From DATFVA01 sp963832715 (lineage in GTDB: Bacteria > Bacteroidota > Ignavibacteria > Ignavibacteriales > Ignavibacteriaceae), in assembly GCA_963832715.1 (NCBI GenBank), contig CAWHVB010000007.1:248001-312000 (forward strand): a DNA stretch of 64,000 nucleotides. Direction: 5' to 3'. The notes under the pieces are model-generated. The model made no database searches. It was not told the origin of the DNA and worked only from the letters and a program-made list of their open reading frames with translations. Below, in pieces: positions 34,043 to 43,800 of this stretch. The translations under genes and the position numbers were made by a program. Position 1 is the first letter of the stretch; every line of letters starts with the position of its first letter.

Positions 34043-34510
34043 ATGGAGAATAAAGTGAATAAATTATTTGTTGTGCCTGTAATCGTGATGTTTATACTTG
34101 CCGGCTGTAGTAATAATGGATCCAGTGATTCGCTGAATTGGAAAACAGATCTGAATGAAGCTCTAGCAGCTGCTAAAAAGGAGAATAAAGTTGTACTTGT
34201 TGATTTTACCGGATCCGACTGGTGTCAGTGGTGTAAACGATTAAGTGATGAAGTTTTCTCAAAAAGCGAGTTTGAAGATTTTGCTAATAAAAACCTTGTA
34301 CTGGTGAAAATCGATTTCCCGAGAAATATAGAACAATCTAATTCGGTTAAATACTACAACCAGCAGCTTGCAGATTTATATGGAGTAGAAGGCTTCCCGA
34401 CTATTATTTTATTAGATAAAAATGGGCATGGATTACTGAAAACGGGTTATATTCAGGGAGGTGTTGAAAATTATATTCAACAATTAAAACAGTATATGCC
34501 AAAATCCTGA
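34043..34510 (+). CDS. Thioredoxin-family lipoprotein
   Basis: The lipobox LAGC (Cys22) marks it as a lipoprotein. The thioredoxin fold has C61-x-x-C64 in SDWCQWCKRL, a DsbD-gamma/DUF255-like motif, and the cis-proline in GFPTII near 119. It probably reduces or isomerises disulfides at the outer face of a membrane. The unusual CQWC pair and short length (155) match 'thioredoxin fold' proteins of Bacteroidota. Confidence 0.88.
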   Translation: MENKVNKLFVVPVIVMFILAGCSNNGSSDSLNWKTDLNEALAAAKKENKVVLVDFTGSDWCQWCKRLSDEVFSKSEFEDFANKNLVLVKIDFPRNIEQSNSVKYYNQQLADLYGVEGFPTIILLDKNGHGLLKTGYIQGGVENYIQQLKQYMPKS

Positions 34511-34514
34511 TGAA

Positions 34515-34712
34515 TCAGACGAACAAAAAGTAAATCGAAAAAAGAACTAAAAAAAATACAAGCGGGATGACATAATGATGTCGTCCCTCTTCTACATAAT
34601 ATTTGTGAACGCAATCATCATAGCTGTCACAAACCACGCATTTATCGTACTTCTCATTAACACACTTATCTTCCATCTGAGCCCCGAATTTCTTTATAGT
34701 TGAGGCAAACAT
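34515..34712 (-). CDS. Small cysteine-rich membrane-anchored protein
   Basis: This protein of about 53-65 residues has five Cys in CVNEKYDKCVVCDSYDDC and a C-terminal membrane helix (IPLVFFLVLFSIYFLFV). The start may be at 34712 or at the internal ATG at 34676, which begins just before the cysteine cluster. The layout (metal-type Cys cluster, then one helix) mirrors the zinc-ribbon protein 550 bases away. I know no family. Confidence 0.5.
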   Translation of the reverse strand: MFASTIKKFGAQMEDKCVNEKYDKCVVCDSYDDCVHKYYVEEGRHHYVIPLVFFLVLFSIYFLFV

Positions 34713-34867
34713 TCAAATTTTTGTTGATAAATGCAACACTTTTTTTATTTAATTTCTAACTAACCGGAAATACAGTACTCCCACGTGAAGCGGGAAGTCT
34801 GTTTTTACATCATAAATATTTCCACGATATGGTATTAAAGCGAGACACGGTTTTCACTCTGCATCAT

Positions 34868-37018
34868 TTACTCTAATCCGCGATCTTTCAGCATTGGTTC
34901 TATGCGCGGATTATGACCCGTGAATTCACGGAAAATTTCATTATAATCGGCAGTAGCACCCCGTGACAGGATCATCTTCCGGAAACGATCACCGTTCTCC
35001 CTGGTAAGTCCTCCGTGGTTCAGAAACCAGTCATAGGCATCGTCATCCAGCATCTCAGACCAGAGATACGCATAATAACCGGCAGCGTATCCATTCCCCC
35101 AAATATGCATAAAATAGCTTGATCGATAGCGCGGCGGAACTTCGGGAATATACAAACTGTCTTTTTTAAGACTGGCCGTTTCAAACTCATCCGATTTCTG
35201 CTCAGGCTGATCGGCTGATAAAGTGTGCCATGCCATATCAAGATCAGCAGCTGCTACAATTTCCGTAAAGTCATAGCCCTGGTTAAAGAGGTTTGCCTTT
35301 ATAATTTTATCCACAAGCTCTTTTGGTATAGGCTTGCCTGTTTTATAATTTATGGCATAATTCTGCAGTATTGAGGGGTATAAGGCCCAATGTTCATTAA
35401 ATTGTGAGGGAAACTCCACAAAATCACGGGGCACATATGTGCCTGAAAGACTCGGAAACTCCTGATCGGCAAATATCCCGTGGAGAGCATGTCCGAATTC
35501 ATGGAACAAGGTAGTAACATCATCATAACTTAAAAGTGCAGGTTTGCCGGGTGCAGGTTTAATAAAATTGGTTACATTAAATACTACAGGTTTGGTTCCC
35601 AAAAGCTTTGACTGCAGCACGAAATTATCCATCCAGGCTCCGCCTGATTTATTATCGCGTTTGAAATAGTCTCCGTAAAAAAGAGCAAGCTGTGAGCCAT
35701 CTTTATCCAGGACTTCAAATACGCGGACGTCTTTTTGATATACAGGAATATTATGAACTTCCTTAAAACTAATTCCATACAGTTCGTGTGCTGCATAGAA
35801 AACGCCTTTCTCAATCACATTGTCGAGGACAAAATAAGGTTTAACCTGATCCTCTTCCAGGTTAAATCTGGCTTTACGCAGCTTCTCAGCATAGTAATTC
35901 CAGTCCCATGGCTCAAGCTTAATGCTCTTATTATTCTGATCAATAAAACTCTGAATATCTGCTGCTTCCTTTTGTTCATTTGCAACTGTCGGGGGAACTA
36001 ATTTTGCCAGGAATTCTTCGACGGTTCCCGCGGTTTTGGCCATCTGATTTTCAAGCACCCAGTCTGCATAAGTTGAGAATCCCAATAACTTAGCTTTATC
36101 AGCCCGAATCTTTGCAATTCGCTCAATTACCGCCCTCGTGTCGTTTTCATCATTCTTCTCAGCCCTATTCCAGGAATTCTCAAAAAGTTTCTGTCTCGTC
36201 GTCCTGTTTTCAAGGGATTGAAGAGCAGGCTGCTGTGTCGTATTCTGCAGCGGTATCATCCATTTATCTGAGAGACCCCGTTCAGAGGCTGCCTGTGAAG
36301 CCGCCTCAAGTTCGGCTTGCGTAAGTCCGGCTAGTTCCGATTTATCACTTACAACTAATGCACCGGTTTTAGTAGCAGCAAGAAGTTTATTAATGAATTT
36401 AGCAATCAGGGTTGCTTCTTCCTCATTCATTTTTTTGAGTTTATCTTTATCATCGGCAGAGAGTTTTGCACCTGCATGTACGAACTTATCGTAATAGTAT
36501 GTAATTAGTTTCTGAGATTCATTATCAAGCTTGAGCTCATCTTTATGTGCATAAACGAAATCTACCCTTTCAAACAGTTTCGAATTAAGGAATATCGCAT
36601 CAGAATGTGCGGCTAGTTTAGGAGCCATTTCCTCCTGCACTTTCTGCAGAACTGTATCCGTATTAGCGCTGGTAATAGCATTAAAGACCAGTGACACCCT
36701 TCTCAGAAGCTGGCCGCTTTGTTCTAAAGCTACAAATGTATTCTGGAATGTAGGCGGATCGGGATTATTTGCGATTTTCTCAACTTCAGCGAGCTGAATC
36801 TCCATCCCTTTTTCAAGGGCGGGTTTGAAGTCTTTATCCAGTATTTTATCAAAAGGCGGGGCCTGAAAAGGCAGTGTACTTGGTTCAAAAAAAGGATTTT
36901 GAGAAGAAACAGCTGTTTCAGTTGTATCTTTCACTGTATTGCTCTGTTGTGCGTAGTTAATTGACATAAAACAAAAAGTTATTAAAAAGATAAGGATTAA
37001 ATTAAATTTTTGATTCAT
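34868..37018 (-). CDS. dcp: M3-family dipeptidyl carboxypeptidase
   Basis: This zinc oligopeptidase has the metal site LFHEFGHALHGIF (HEFGH). The N-terminus (MNQKFNLILIFLITFCF, then MSINYAQ) is a signal peptide; the ATG at 37018 is preferred over one at 37042. The mature protein is ~700 residues, matching periplasmic Dcp that releases C-terminal dipeptides. The Dcp-typical end (HNPRIEPMLKDRGLE) is intact. It is a monocistron. Confidence 0.93.
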   Translation of the reverse strand: MNQKFNLILIFLITFCFMSINYAQQSNTVKDTTETAVSSQNPFFEPSTLPFQAPPFDKILDKDFKPALEKGMEIQLAEVEKIANNPDPPTFQNTFVALEQSGQLLRRVSLVFNAITSANTDTVLQKVQEEMAPKLAAHSDAIFLNSKLFERVDFVYAHKDELKLDNESQKLITYYYDKFVHAGAKLSADDKDKLKKMNEEEATLIAKFINKLLAATKTGALVVSDKSELAGLTQAELEAASQAASERGLSDKWMIPLQNTTQQPALQSLENRTTRQKLFENSWNRAEKNDENDTRAVIERIAKIRADKAKLLGFSTYADWVLENQMAKTAGTVEEFLAKLVPPTVANEQKEAADIQSFIDQNNKSIKLEPWDWNYYAEKLRKARFNLEEDQVKPYFVLDNVIEKGVFYAAHELYGISFKEVHNIPVYQKDVRVFEVLDKDGSQLALFYGDYFKRDNKSGGAWMDNFVLQSKLLGTKPVVFNVTNFIKPAPGKPALLSYDDVTTLFHEFGHALHGIFADQEFPSLSGTYVPRDFVEFPSQFNEHWALYPSILQNYAINYKTGKPIPKELVDKIIKANLFNQGYDFTEIVAAADLDMAWHTLSADQPEQKSDEFETASLKKDSLYIPEVPPRYRSSYFMHIWGNGYAAGYYAYLWSEMLDDDAYDWFLNHGGLTRENGDRFRKMILSRGATADYNEIFREFTGHNPRIEPMLKDRGLE

Positions 37019-37158
37019 ACATTCCTCTGATTTGGTATGCACTGAAGATTATTTTAGCCGAAGTATTTTTATGACGGGAGGTTTTCATCATTGATGCCAA
37101 ATATACTAAATGCATTATTTAAAGTTATGACGCCGCAGACATTTACCCCAAAAATAAA

Positions 37159-37180
37159 AAGGCGACCCGGTATCGCCTTT
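37159..37180 (-). terminator. Rho-independent terminator of tRNA-Phe
   Basis: AAGGCGA and TCGCCTT form a 7-bp stem around CCCGGTA, and a T-run follows on the minus strand. It begins five bases past the tRNA 3' end. Confidence 0.85.
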
Positions 37181-37184
37181 ATTG

Positions 37185-37257
37185 TGGGCAGAGACGGAAT
37201 CGAACCGCCGACACAAGGATTTTCAGTCCTTTGCTCTACCGACTGAGCTATCTGCCC
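37185..37257 (-). tRNA. tRNA-Phe(GAA)
   Basis: A standard 73-base cloverleaf is on the minus strand. The acceptor is GGGCAGA with TCTGCCC, the D arm is GCTCAGTCGGTAGAGC, and the anticodon arm GGACTGAAAATCC carries anticodon GAA. The T arm is GGCGGTTCGATTCCGTC-like. Discriminator A is present; CCA is not encoded. It lies between dcp and the glmS operon. Confidence 0.96.
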
Positions 37258-37274
37258 TTCAAAAAATTGAAGTT

Positions 37275-37282
37275 CAAAAATA
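37275..37282 (-). promoter_or_regulatory. -7 element (TATTTTTG) of tRNA-Phe
   Basis: TATTTTTG matches TAnnTTTG, 17 bases before the tRNA-Phe 5' end on the same strand. It supports the consensus being used for stable RNAs here. Confidence 0.5.
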
Positions 37283-37316
37283 TGAATTTTAGATATGAAT
37301 TCAAACGGTCATATAT

Positions 37317-38246
37317 CTAATTTTTAAATGTCCGGCTTATTTCAACCAGCGCCAAAAAACTCTGAAGTTTGGCTAAAGGGCCCGGAAATTTATCTCTGAT
37401 AACTTCCAGAAATTTAAACCATTTCCTAACTCCTGTTAATAAAATCAGTTTTGCAGTCAGGGAAAGTTCGATATTTAAGCGGCAATAAATCTTCCTATAA
37501 CCCATACGAATAAGCAAATCGTTAATATTCGTTGGATGAAGGAGCGTCCTTGGTCCGTTAGTGATATAGAGTTTACCTCTTTCGCGCAGATAATGCTCTG
37601 TCATCCGATAAAATAAGGCGTTGTTTGGACAATGTTTCTGCAGACTGGGGTCTGATTTGGCACTTTCCAATAAAACAGCCCCATCCATTACTACAACTGA
37701 GGCATATGCAGCCATTTTATCATCAACAAATGCTCCCCATAGTTCATATCCTCCATATTCACCCTTATTAAAGATATACTCCCGATACTGATCCTTCGAA
37801 AAATTTCTCAGATCGTGATATTTATAAGCGTAATATGAATCAGAATATATGCGGTACGATAAATCCACAAAATCTTCCTGATTCATCCTTCGGACGATGC
37901 ACTCTCGCAGTCCTTTGCGTACATCTCTTCTTCCCCTTTTATCACTGATTTTTTCAATGCTATATTCTTTATCATCGCAGCTGGTCCACCACCAGTACGA
38001 TTCATCCATATCCCATTTATCCGACCAGTAGGCAATTAATGCACCACTTTTCGAAATCAAATCTTTCACATAATTATGATGAATGTTCTGAATTGTATGC
38101 GGTAATGCCAGGGGTCTTAATAACCTATTTTCCATCGGCCATGGAACGTCATCACTCCAGAATACGTTCTTATATCTTTCTGCCCATTTTTTATTGTCAG
38201 GTAATTCCTGCAATATGACTGTTTCCTTATGATCTATTTCCGGCAT
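37317..38246 (-). CDS. GNAT/FemAB-like acyltransferase-fold protein
   Basis: This 309-residue cytoplasmic protein is rich in Tyr and Trp. The middle (ELWGAFVDDKMAAYASVVVM, then LLESAKSDPSLQKHCPNNAL) has the strand-turn layout of the GNAT/FemX fold, in which the enzyme transfers an acyl or aminoacyl group. No conserved catalytic residue can be assigned. Its start overlaps the methyltransferase end by 13 bases, so it is the last gene of the glmS operon and may help modify a glycan. Confidence 0.55.
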   Translation of the reverse strand: MPEIDHKETVILQELPDNKKWAERYKNVFWSDDVPWPMENRLLRPLALPHTIQNIHHNYVKDLISKSGALIAYWSDKWDMDESYWWWTSCDDKEYSIEKISDKRGRRDVRKGLRECIVRRMNQEDFVDLSYRIYSDSYYAYKYHDLRNFSKDQYREYIFNKGEYGGYELWGAFVDDKMAAYASVVVMDGAVLLESAKSDPSLQKHCPNNALFYRMTEHYLRERGKLYITNGPRTLLHPTNINDLLIRMGYRKIYCRLNIELSLTAKLILLTGVRKWFKFLEVIRDKFPGPLAKLQSFLALVEISRTFKN

Positions 38247-38977
38247 ACCACATACAGCATTTTGGAATTCCTATGACCCGAATTTAATATTTCTGCTGCA
38301 GTTTTGTTTTCCAAAATTGTGTATCCTGTCCTCTTAAGTATAGAAATTATTTCATCCCTCCTGAACCAATAATTGGTAGCCTGACCTTTATTCAGAAAGG
38401 ATCGGTTGAATTTATTATTAAACTTGAGCCAGGGCAGAGTTTGGATGCTTATCGGTTCACCCCTGAAAAACCGCAAAGTATTTAAAAAATAACTGATTGC
38501 AATATTAAGGATACGGCCTTCCCATAATAAAAAGGAAAAGATCGAAATTGCACCATCTTTTGCAATACGATAACTTTCTTTGATTGACTGTTCTCTGTTT
38601 TCACCAGGGATAAAACAAACTACCTGCTGCAGATAAATAAGATAATCAAAACTATTACTATCAATAGAATTAAGATTTGCAGCATCAAGAACGAGTAATT
38701 TTACATTAGATTTCCTTCTCTGTTTATTAAGTTCTGCCATTTCAATCATAGCAGGGACATAATCGAATGCTGTTATTTCGAGGAAGCCCATTCTTTCTAT
38801 ATTAAAGGCTATTCTCCCTCCCCCCGTCCCAGCTTCGATTACTCTCCCGCCAGGATTTTTAAGATATTTCGAAATCAGATACTTTTCGGCGGGAATTAAT
38901 TCCCCATTACCCTTTTCAGCCCAGCCTTTGAATTCCTGGTTTGAATATATTTCTTTATTACTTAATTGTTTTACCAA
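38234..38977 (-). CDS. Class I SAM-dependent methyltransferase
   Basis: The SAM motif is VIEAGTGGGRIAFNIERMGF, and the acidic tip is in ITAFDYVPAMIEMAE. Motif II is FDYLIYLQQVVCFIP. The C-terminal half is divergent, so the substrate is unknown. It lies 17 bases after glmS and overlaps the next gene by 13, which places it with amino-sugar metabolism by context only. Confidence 0.82.
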   Translation of the reverse strand: MVKQLSNKEIYSNQEFKGWAEKGNGELIPAEKYLISKYLKNPGGRVIEAGTGGGRIAFNIERMGFLEITAFDYVPAMIEMAELNKQRRKSNVKLLVLDAANLNSIDSNSFDYLIYLQQVVCFIPGENREQSIKESYRIAKDGAISIFSFLLWEGRILNIAISYFLNTLRFFRGEPISIQTLPWLKFNNKFNRSFLNKGQATNYWFRRDEIISILKRTGYTILENKTAAEILNSGHRNSKMLYVVCRK

Positions 38978-38993
38978 TATAATACCCGGTGTG

Positions 38994-40826
38994 TTACTCG
39001 ACGGTCACACTCTTTGCAAGGTTCCTCGGCTGATCTACATTGAGACCTTTCTTAACTGCGATATGATAAGCAAGTAATTGCAAAGGTATTACCGTAAGGA
39101 GTGGAGTAAGCATCCTGATTGTATCCGGAATTTTTATTGTATGATCCACCAGGTGATCAATATTTCGGTCATTATCACTGGCAATTGCGATAATCCTCCC
39201 ACTGCGGGCTTTAACTTCTTCAATATTGCTCAATATTTTGTCGTAATTGGTATCTTTAGGTGCAATAAAAACTGCAGGCATATTGTCATCAATTAATGCT
39301 ATAGGACCATGTTTCATTTCTGCAGCAGGATATCCTTCGGCGTGTATATAGGAAATTTCTTTAAGTTTCAGAGCACCCTCAAGAGCGACGGGAAAGTTGA
39401 AACCTCTTCCTAAATAAAGGAAATTTCGGGAATCTTTAAAATCTTCTGCTATCTTTTCAATTTTGTCATTCAATTCAAGAATTTTCGAAATTTTATCAGG
39501 GATCCTTAACAGTTCTTCTGCAATGCATTTGCCGTCGGCGAGACTCATATTCCTCTTTCTCGCTAAAAGCAGAGTAATCAATGCCAGTGCCACAAGCTGT
39601 GAGGTAAACGCTTTAGTTGAAGCTACTCCAATTTCAGGTCCTGCGTGCGTGTAGACGCCCGCCTCACTTTCTCTTGCAATCGAACTGCCCACTACATTAC
39701 ATATTCCCAGAACGAGAGCACCTCTTATTTTAGCTTCTTTCATTGCAGCCAGGGTATCGGCAGTCTCCCCACTCTGTGAAATAAAAAATATAGCATCATC
39801 CGGATTCAATACCGGGTTTCTATAGCGGAATTCAGATGCATATTCAACTTCAGTAGGAATTCTTGCGAATTCCTCCAGCATATACTCTCCTACTAACCCC
39901 GCATGCCACGAAGTGCCGCACGCCGATATGATAATTCTTTTTGCTTTTGATAGTTTATCAAGTACCGGTTCAAGGCCGCCCAGTTTAGCTGTTCCTTTAT
40001 CCAGAATAATTCTTCCTCTCATAGAATTACGCACCGATTCCGGCTGTTCCATTATCTCTTTAAGCATAAAATGCTGGTAACCGCCCTTATCGATCTCGTC
40101 GAGGCTCATACTAATTTCATGAATTTCCTTCTCTATTTCAATATCGCTTATTGTCCGGGCAAAAAACTTGTCTTTATACAGTTCAACAATCTCACCATCC
40201 TCAAGGTAGACTACCTGTTTGGTATATGCAAGAATTGCAGAAACATCGGAGGCAATAAAGTTTTCATTATCTCCGATACCTACCAAAAGCGGAGAGCCTT
40301 TCCTGGCGGCGACTATTTTATCGGGCTCCTCTTTATAAATAACTGCAAGTCCATAAGTTCCTTCAATTTCACCTAATGCTAGCTGGACAGATTTAAAAAG
40401 TGAATATCCTTTTTTTAGAATACTATCGATAAGATGTGCAAATACCTCACTGTCGGTATCAGAAATAAAGTTATATCCCATCTTTTCCAGACCTGTTTTC
40501 AGAGTCCTGAAATTCTCAATTATACCGTTATGAATTATAAAAAGATCATTAGATTCATTTGTATGCGGATGTGCATTAATTTCATTGGGTATACCATGAG
40601 TAGCCCATCTTGTATGCCCGATACCGATGTGTGCATTCAAATTGAGCTTTTCAATTCTTTTTTCCAGGAGGGATACTTTCCCTTTATTTTTTACTACACT
40701 TGAAATTCCATTATTCAGAATGCCTATTCCGGCTGAATCGTATCCTCTGTATTCAAGTCTTTTTAACCCGTTTATCAGGATCGGAACACAATTTTTTTCC
40801 CCGATATATCCTACAATTCCGCACAT
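38994..40826 (-). CDS. glmS: Glucosamine-6-phosphate synthase
   Basis: The enzyme makes glucosamine-6-phosphate from fructose-6-phosphate and glutamine, the entry to peptidoglycan, LPS and capsule sugars. Cys2 (MCGIVGYIG) is the glutaminase nucleophile. Both SIS domains are present (SACGTSWHAGLVGEYM, FLYLGRGFNFPVALEGALKL) and the C-terminal DQPRNLAKSVTVE tail is intact. Length 610 is standard. A TAACTTTG -7 element lies 39 bases upstream. No glmS ribozyme is evident. Confidence 0.97.
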   Translation of the reverse strand: MCGIVGYIGEKNCVPILINGLKRLEYRGYDSAGIGILNNGISSVVKNKGKVSLLEKRIEKLNLNAHIGIGHTRWATHGIPNEINAHPHTNESNDLFIIHNGIIENFRTLKTGLEKMGYNFISDTDSEVFAHLIDSILKKGYSLFKSVQLALGEIEGTYGLAVIYKEEPDKIVAARKGSPLLVGIGDNENFIASDVSAILAYTKQVVYLEDGEIVELYKDKFFARTISDIEIEKEIHEISMSLDEIDKGGYQHFMLKEIMEQPESVRNSMRGRIILDKGTAKLGGLEPVLDKLSKAKRIIISACGTSWHAGLVGEYMLEEFARIPTEVEYASEFRYRNPVLNPDDAIFFISQSGETADTLAAMKEAKIRGALVLGICNVVGSSIARESEAGVYTHAGPEIGVASTKAFTSQLVALALITLLLARKRNMSLADGKCIAEELLRIPDKISKILELNDKIEKIAEDFKDSRNFLYLGRGFNFPVALEGALKLKEISYIHAEGYPAAEMKHGPIALIDDNMPAVFIAPKDTNYDKILSNIEEVKARSGRIIAIASDNDRNIDHLVDHTIKIPDTIRMLTPLLTVIPLQLLAYHIAVKKGLNVDQPRNLAKSVTVE

Positions 40827-40864
40827 ATTTTAACCATTTTGTTAATAATTTCAGATAATGAAAA

Positions 40865-40872
40865 CAAAGTTA
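40865..40872 (-). promoter_or_regulatory. -7 element (TAACTTTG) of glmS
   Basis: TAACTTTG fits TAnnTTTG, 39 bases before the glmS ATG. It overlaps the last codon and stop of the upstream gingipain-like gene, so glmS may have its own promoter inside that gene's end. Confidence 0.45.
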
Positions 40873-43800
40873 TTTAATTTTGGCTAATTTTTGTGTTACT
40901 GCCTTAACAACATCTTTAACCTTGTAGATCATTTTATAAAAATACACGCCATTTGCTATTTCATCCCCATCCTGATCCCTACCATCCCAGTAGATCTTTT
41001 TGAAACCGATATCCTGACCAAGTGCTGAAGACGGAATATTTATGGTTCTTATTAACCTTCCCGCAACTGTATATATTTTCACATATAGTTCATCAGGTAA
41101 TTTATCACCTGTGACTTTAAATGTGAAATAAGTTCCTTCTTTAAAAGGATTAGGGTAGTTGTATACATCTCTCAGATCATATTCAGTAACAACCTCAAAG
41201 TTAACACGGTATGAAGTTGAATCAAAGAAATTGCCGGAAGCATCCTTAGCAAGAACTTCCAGGGTGTGCTCACCTTCAGCGAGAGATGGATGCCAATTAA
41301 TCTTTATTGAGTTAGGAGACTGAGTTTGAGTGTAGGTTAAATCCGACTGATTAAAACGGATTATTTTGGCAGTATCATTCTCGGTGTGAATTATAGTAAA
41401 ATAACTTGTATCTAATGGCAGAGGGCTATTATCATTCAGTGTAATGACAACTTCAGGTTTGGATGATACAAGATCGCCGTTAATTATTTCCTTACCATCA
41501 AAGGTAATATTAAATACAGGGTTAATTGAATCGCGAACGATATAAAAGTTATGATCCGTGATATTATTAAAAGTGAAGTACTCTGATTTCGGATAAGACA
41601 CCATTGCCTTAATATTATTATCGAAAATAAAAGGCGTACTCGAAAAGGTATATTGGACTGCAACGGTGCTATCCGGTTTGACGTTGACTACTGGATTAAA
41701 AAAGACGCTATCAGAACCATTGAAATAAAAGTCAAGATTTACACTGTCGGCAGGAACAAAACCAATATTTTTAACCTGAAAATGCATAGTTGTACTTAAT
41801 CCCTGTAGAATTGAATCCGGGGTAACAGTTATATCTTTTTTTGTCACCATAAGTTCGGGTAGTCCATCGAAATCCACTTTCAGATCTTTAAATTCCAGGG
41901 GATTAGAAGTGTTAAAAGTTGTATCCTTCATACTGAAAAACATTTTCAAATATTTATAATTTGAAGGCGATATGTTTCCAAGGGGAAAATTATCCGGAAC
42001 ATCAACACCAAGTGTATCATAATTTTTGGTGGTACTATTTAAACCCAGCAACAAATTGTTAAAACTGCCTGAAGAATTCTGCTGAAGGTCATAATTCAGC
42101 ATATTCCACTTTGAAGCAGGTCCAATATCCTGAGTTGTGAATGTTCCGTTAGCATCTATATAACTTCCCTTGAAACGGGAAAACTTAGGACTGACGCCAT
42201 AATGGTACTGATCGAAAACAGATCCTATCACAACATCATGAGACCAGTCATAGCACCAGGCATAATAGCTCTTCCATGGTCTATTAACATCCCATTCATC
42301 CTCAAAGAATCCATCGGAGAGCCTTATTCTTCTCATATAATTATGGAATTCGTCTTCAGTAGGATAGATATAACCGTGAGCGACGAAGAAAGAAGTAAAT
42401 CCATAATAACTCGAGCTCAAAAGCTCTATATCAGGTCTGGCCAGATTCCAGTTATTGGCGGGGTCAAACGTCCTTAATACATACCTGAAATTACCCAGGC
42501 TATCAAACATACTCAGATTATATACATACTGGCTGTCTGCAGAGAGGTAGTATGAACCAGTAACCGGACGTCCGTGCTGCCATTCCAGTAATCCCTTAGG
42601 AATATGAACACTCGTAGTATCGCCTGTAGCAGGATCTAACCTGACGAGATGATAAGGATCTTCTTCCGCCACATAGATATAACCATCACTATAATAAGCG
42701 ATACTGTAAGCTATCCTAGCATAAAAATTCGGAACTTCTCCGTAGTACTGTCCTTTCACAGTTCCATTATATCCTGTACCTACTTTATAAATCTTCGATT
42801 TTCCCTGAGGATTGGACCTTGAATAGTACCAGATATTTCCAAAATATATGTAGGTTCCATCAGTAGTAATTGTAGTCATACCGACTGAATCAGTCAACGG
42901 GTTACTAAAGGGAATATCTTCGATTAATGTTGTCTGAGAAGGCCGCGGAGGAAGCACGGAAGTATTCAACTGCAGAGAACTGTCATCATAATTAATATTA
43001 TAACTCTTGAACATTTTCAATTCCTCATCATGTGCATAAAATCCATTTACGTCCTGAGAAGCCACTGAGAATGTTCTGATTTTAGACCAGGGTCCGTATT
43101 TTGTTCCATCAAAAATCTTTATCCGCCAAAAATAAACACCTTCAGGCAGCTGCGGGGCTGTCCAGCTTAAGATACCGTCGCTGGGAGACAGGTCTCCGGA
43201 ACTTAAAACAGGTGAATTAAAGCTCAGTCCGGTATCTATTTCTATCGTATACGTAAGATTTAATCCGATGTAATCGCCAATATCTACTGCTTTAAATTTG
43301 ATTATATTCTCAGAAGAGCTGAACCCATCCTGCGGCTTTAATATATTCGCTTCACTAATACTATAAACAACAAACGAGTTAAAAGCTATATTATCGGAAT
43401 GATCGTTCTCCGGGATAGGATCAGTTTCATTTACCTTAACTTTGATTTTATAAAGGGATGCCTTAAGCGGGCTCCAATCGACGATTACTGAATCGAGTTC
43501 CCCAAAATTTGGAAGACGTACTGTGGAAATTGAATAGGATGTATCTGCAGATTCGGCTAAAACTTCCACATTAATTGTATCCCCGGGAAATGTGACTCCA
43601 AGGTTATGAATCAGAGCTTTGACCTGCACAGTATCGTTGACTAGCGGATTTTCTTCAGAGATACTTATATCAGCAGGACTTATTGCAAAGTCAGGTTTAT
43701 CAGGTAAGGCCAGCGTCATTCCAGGATCACCTAAATAAGTAAGAAGCGTTATACTTTCACCATAGTAACCGCCTCCTCCGACATCATTCTTTGCATCCAT

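Noticed and set aside
40827..40869. glmS ribozyme
   Set aside because: The gap between the gingipain-like gene and glmS is only about 40 bases, too short for a ribozyme, and shows a promoter element instead.
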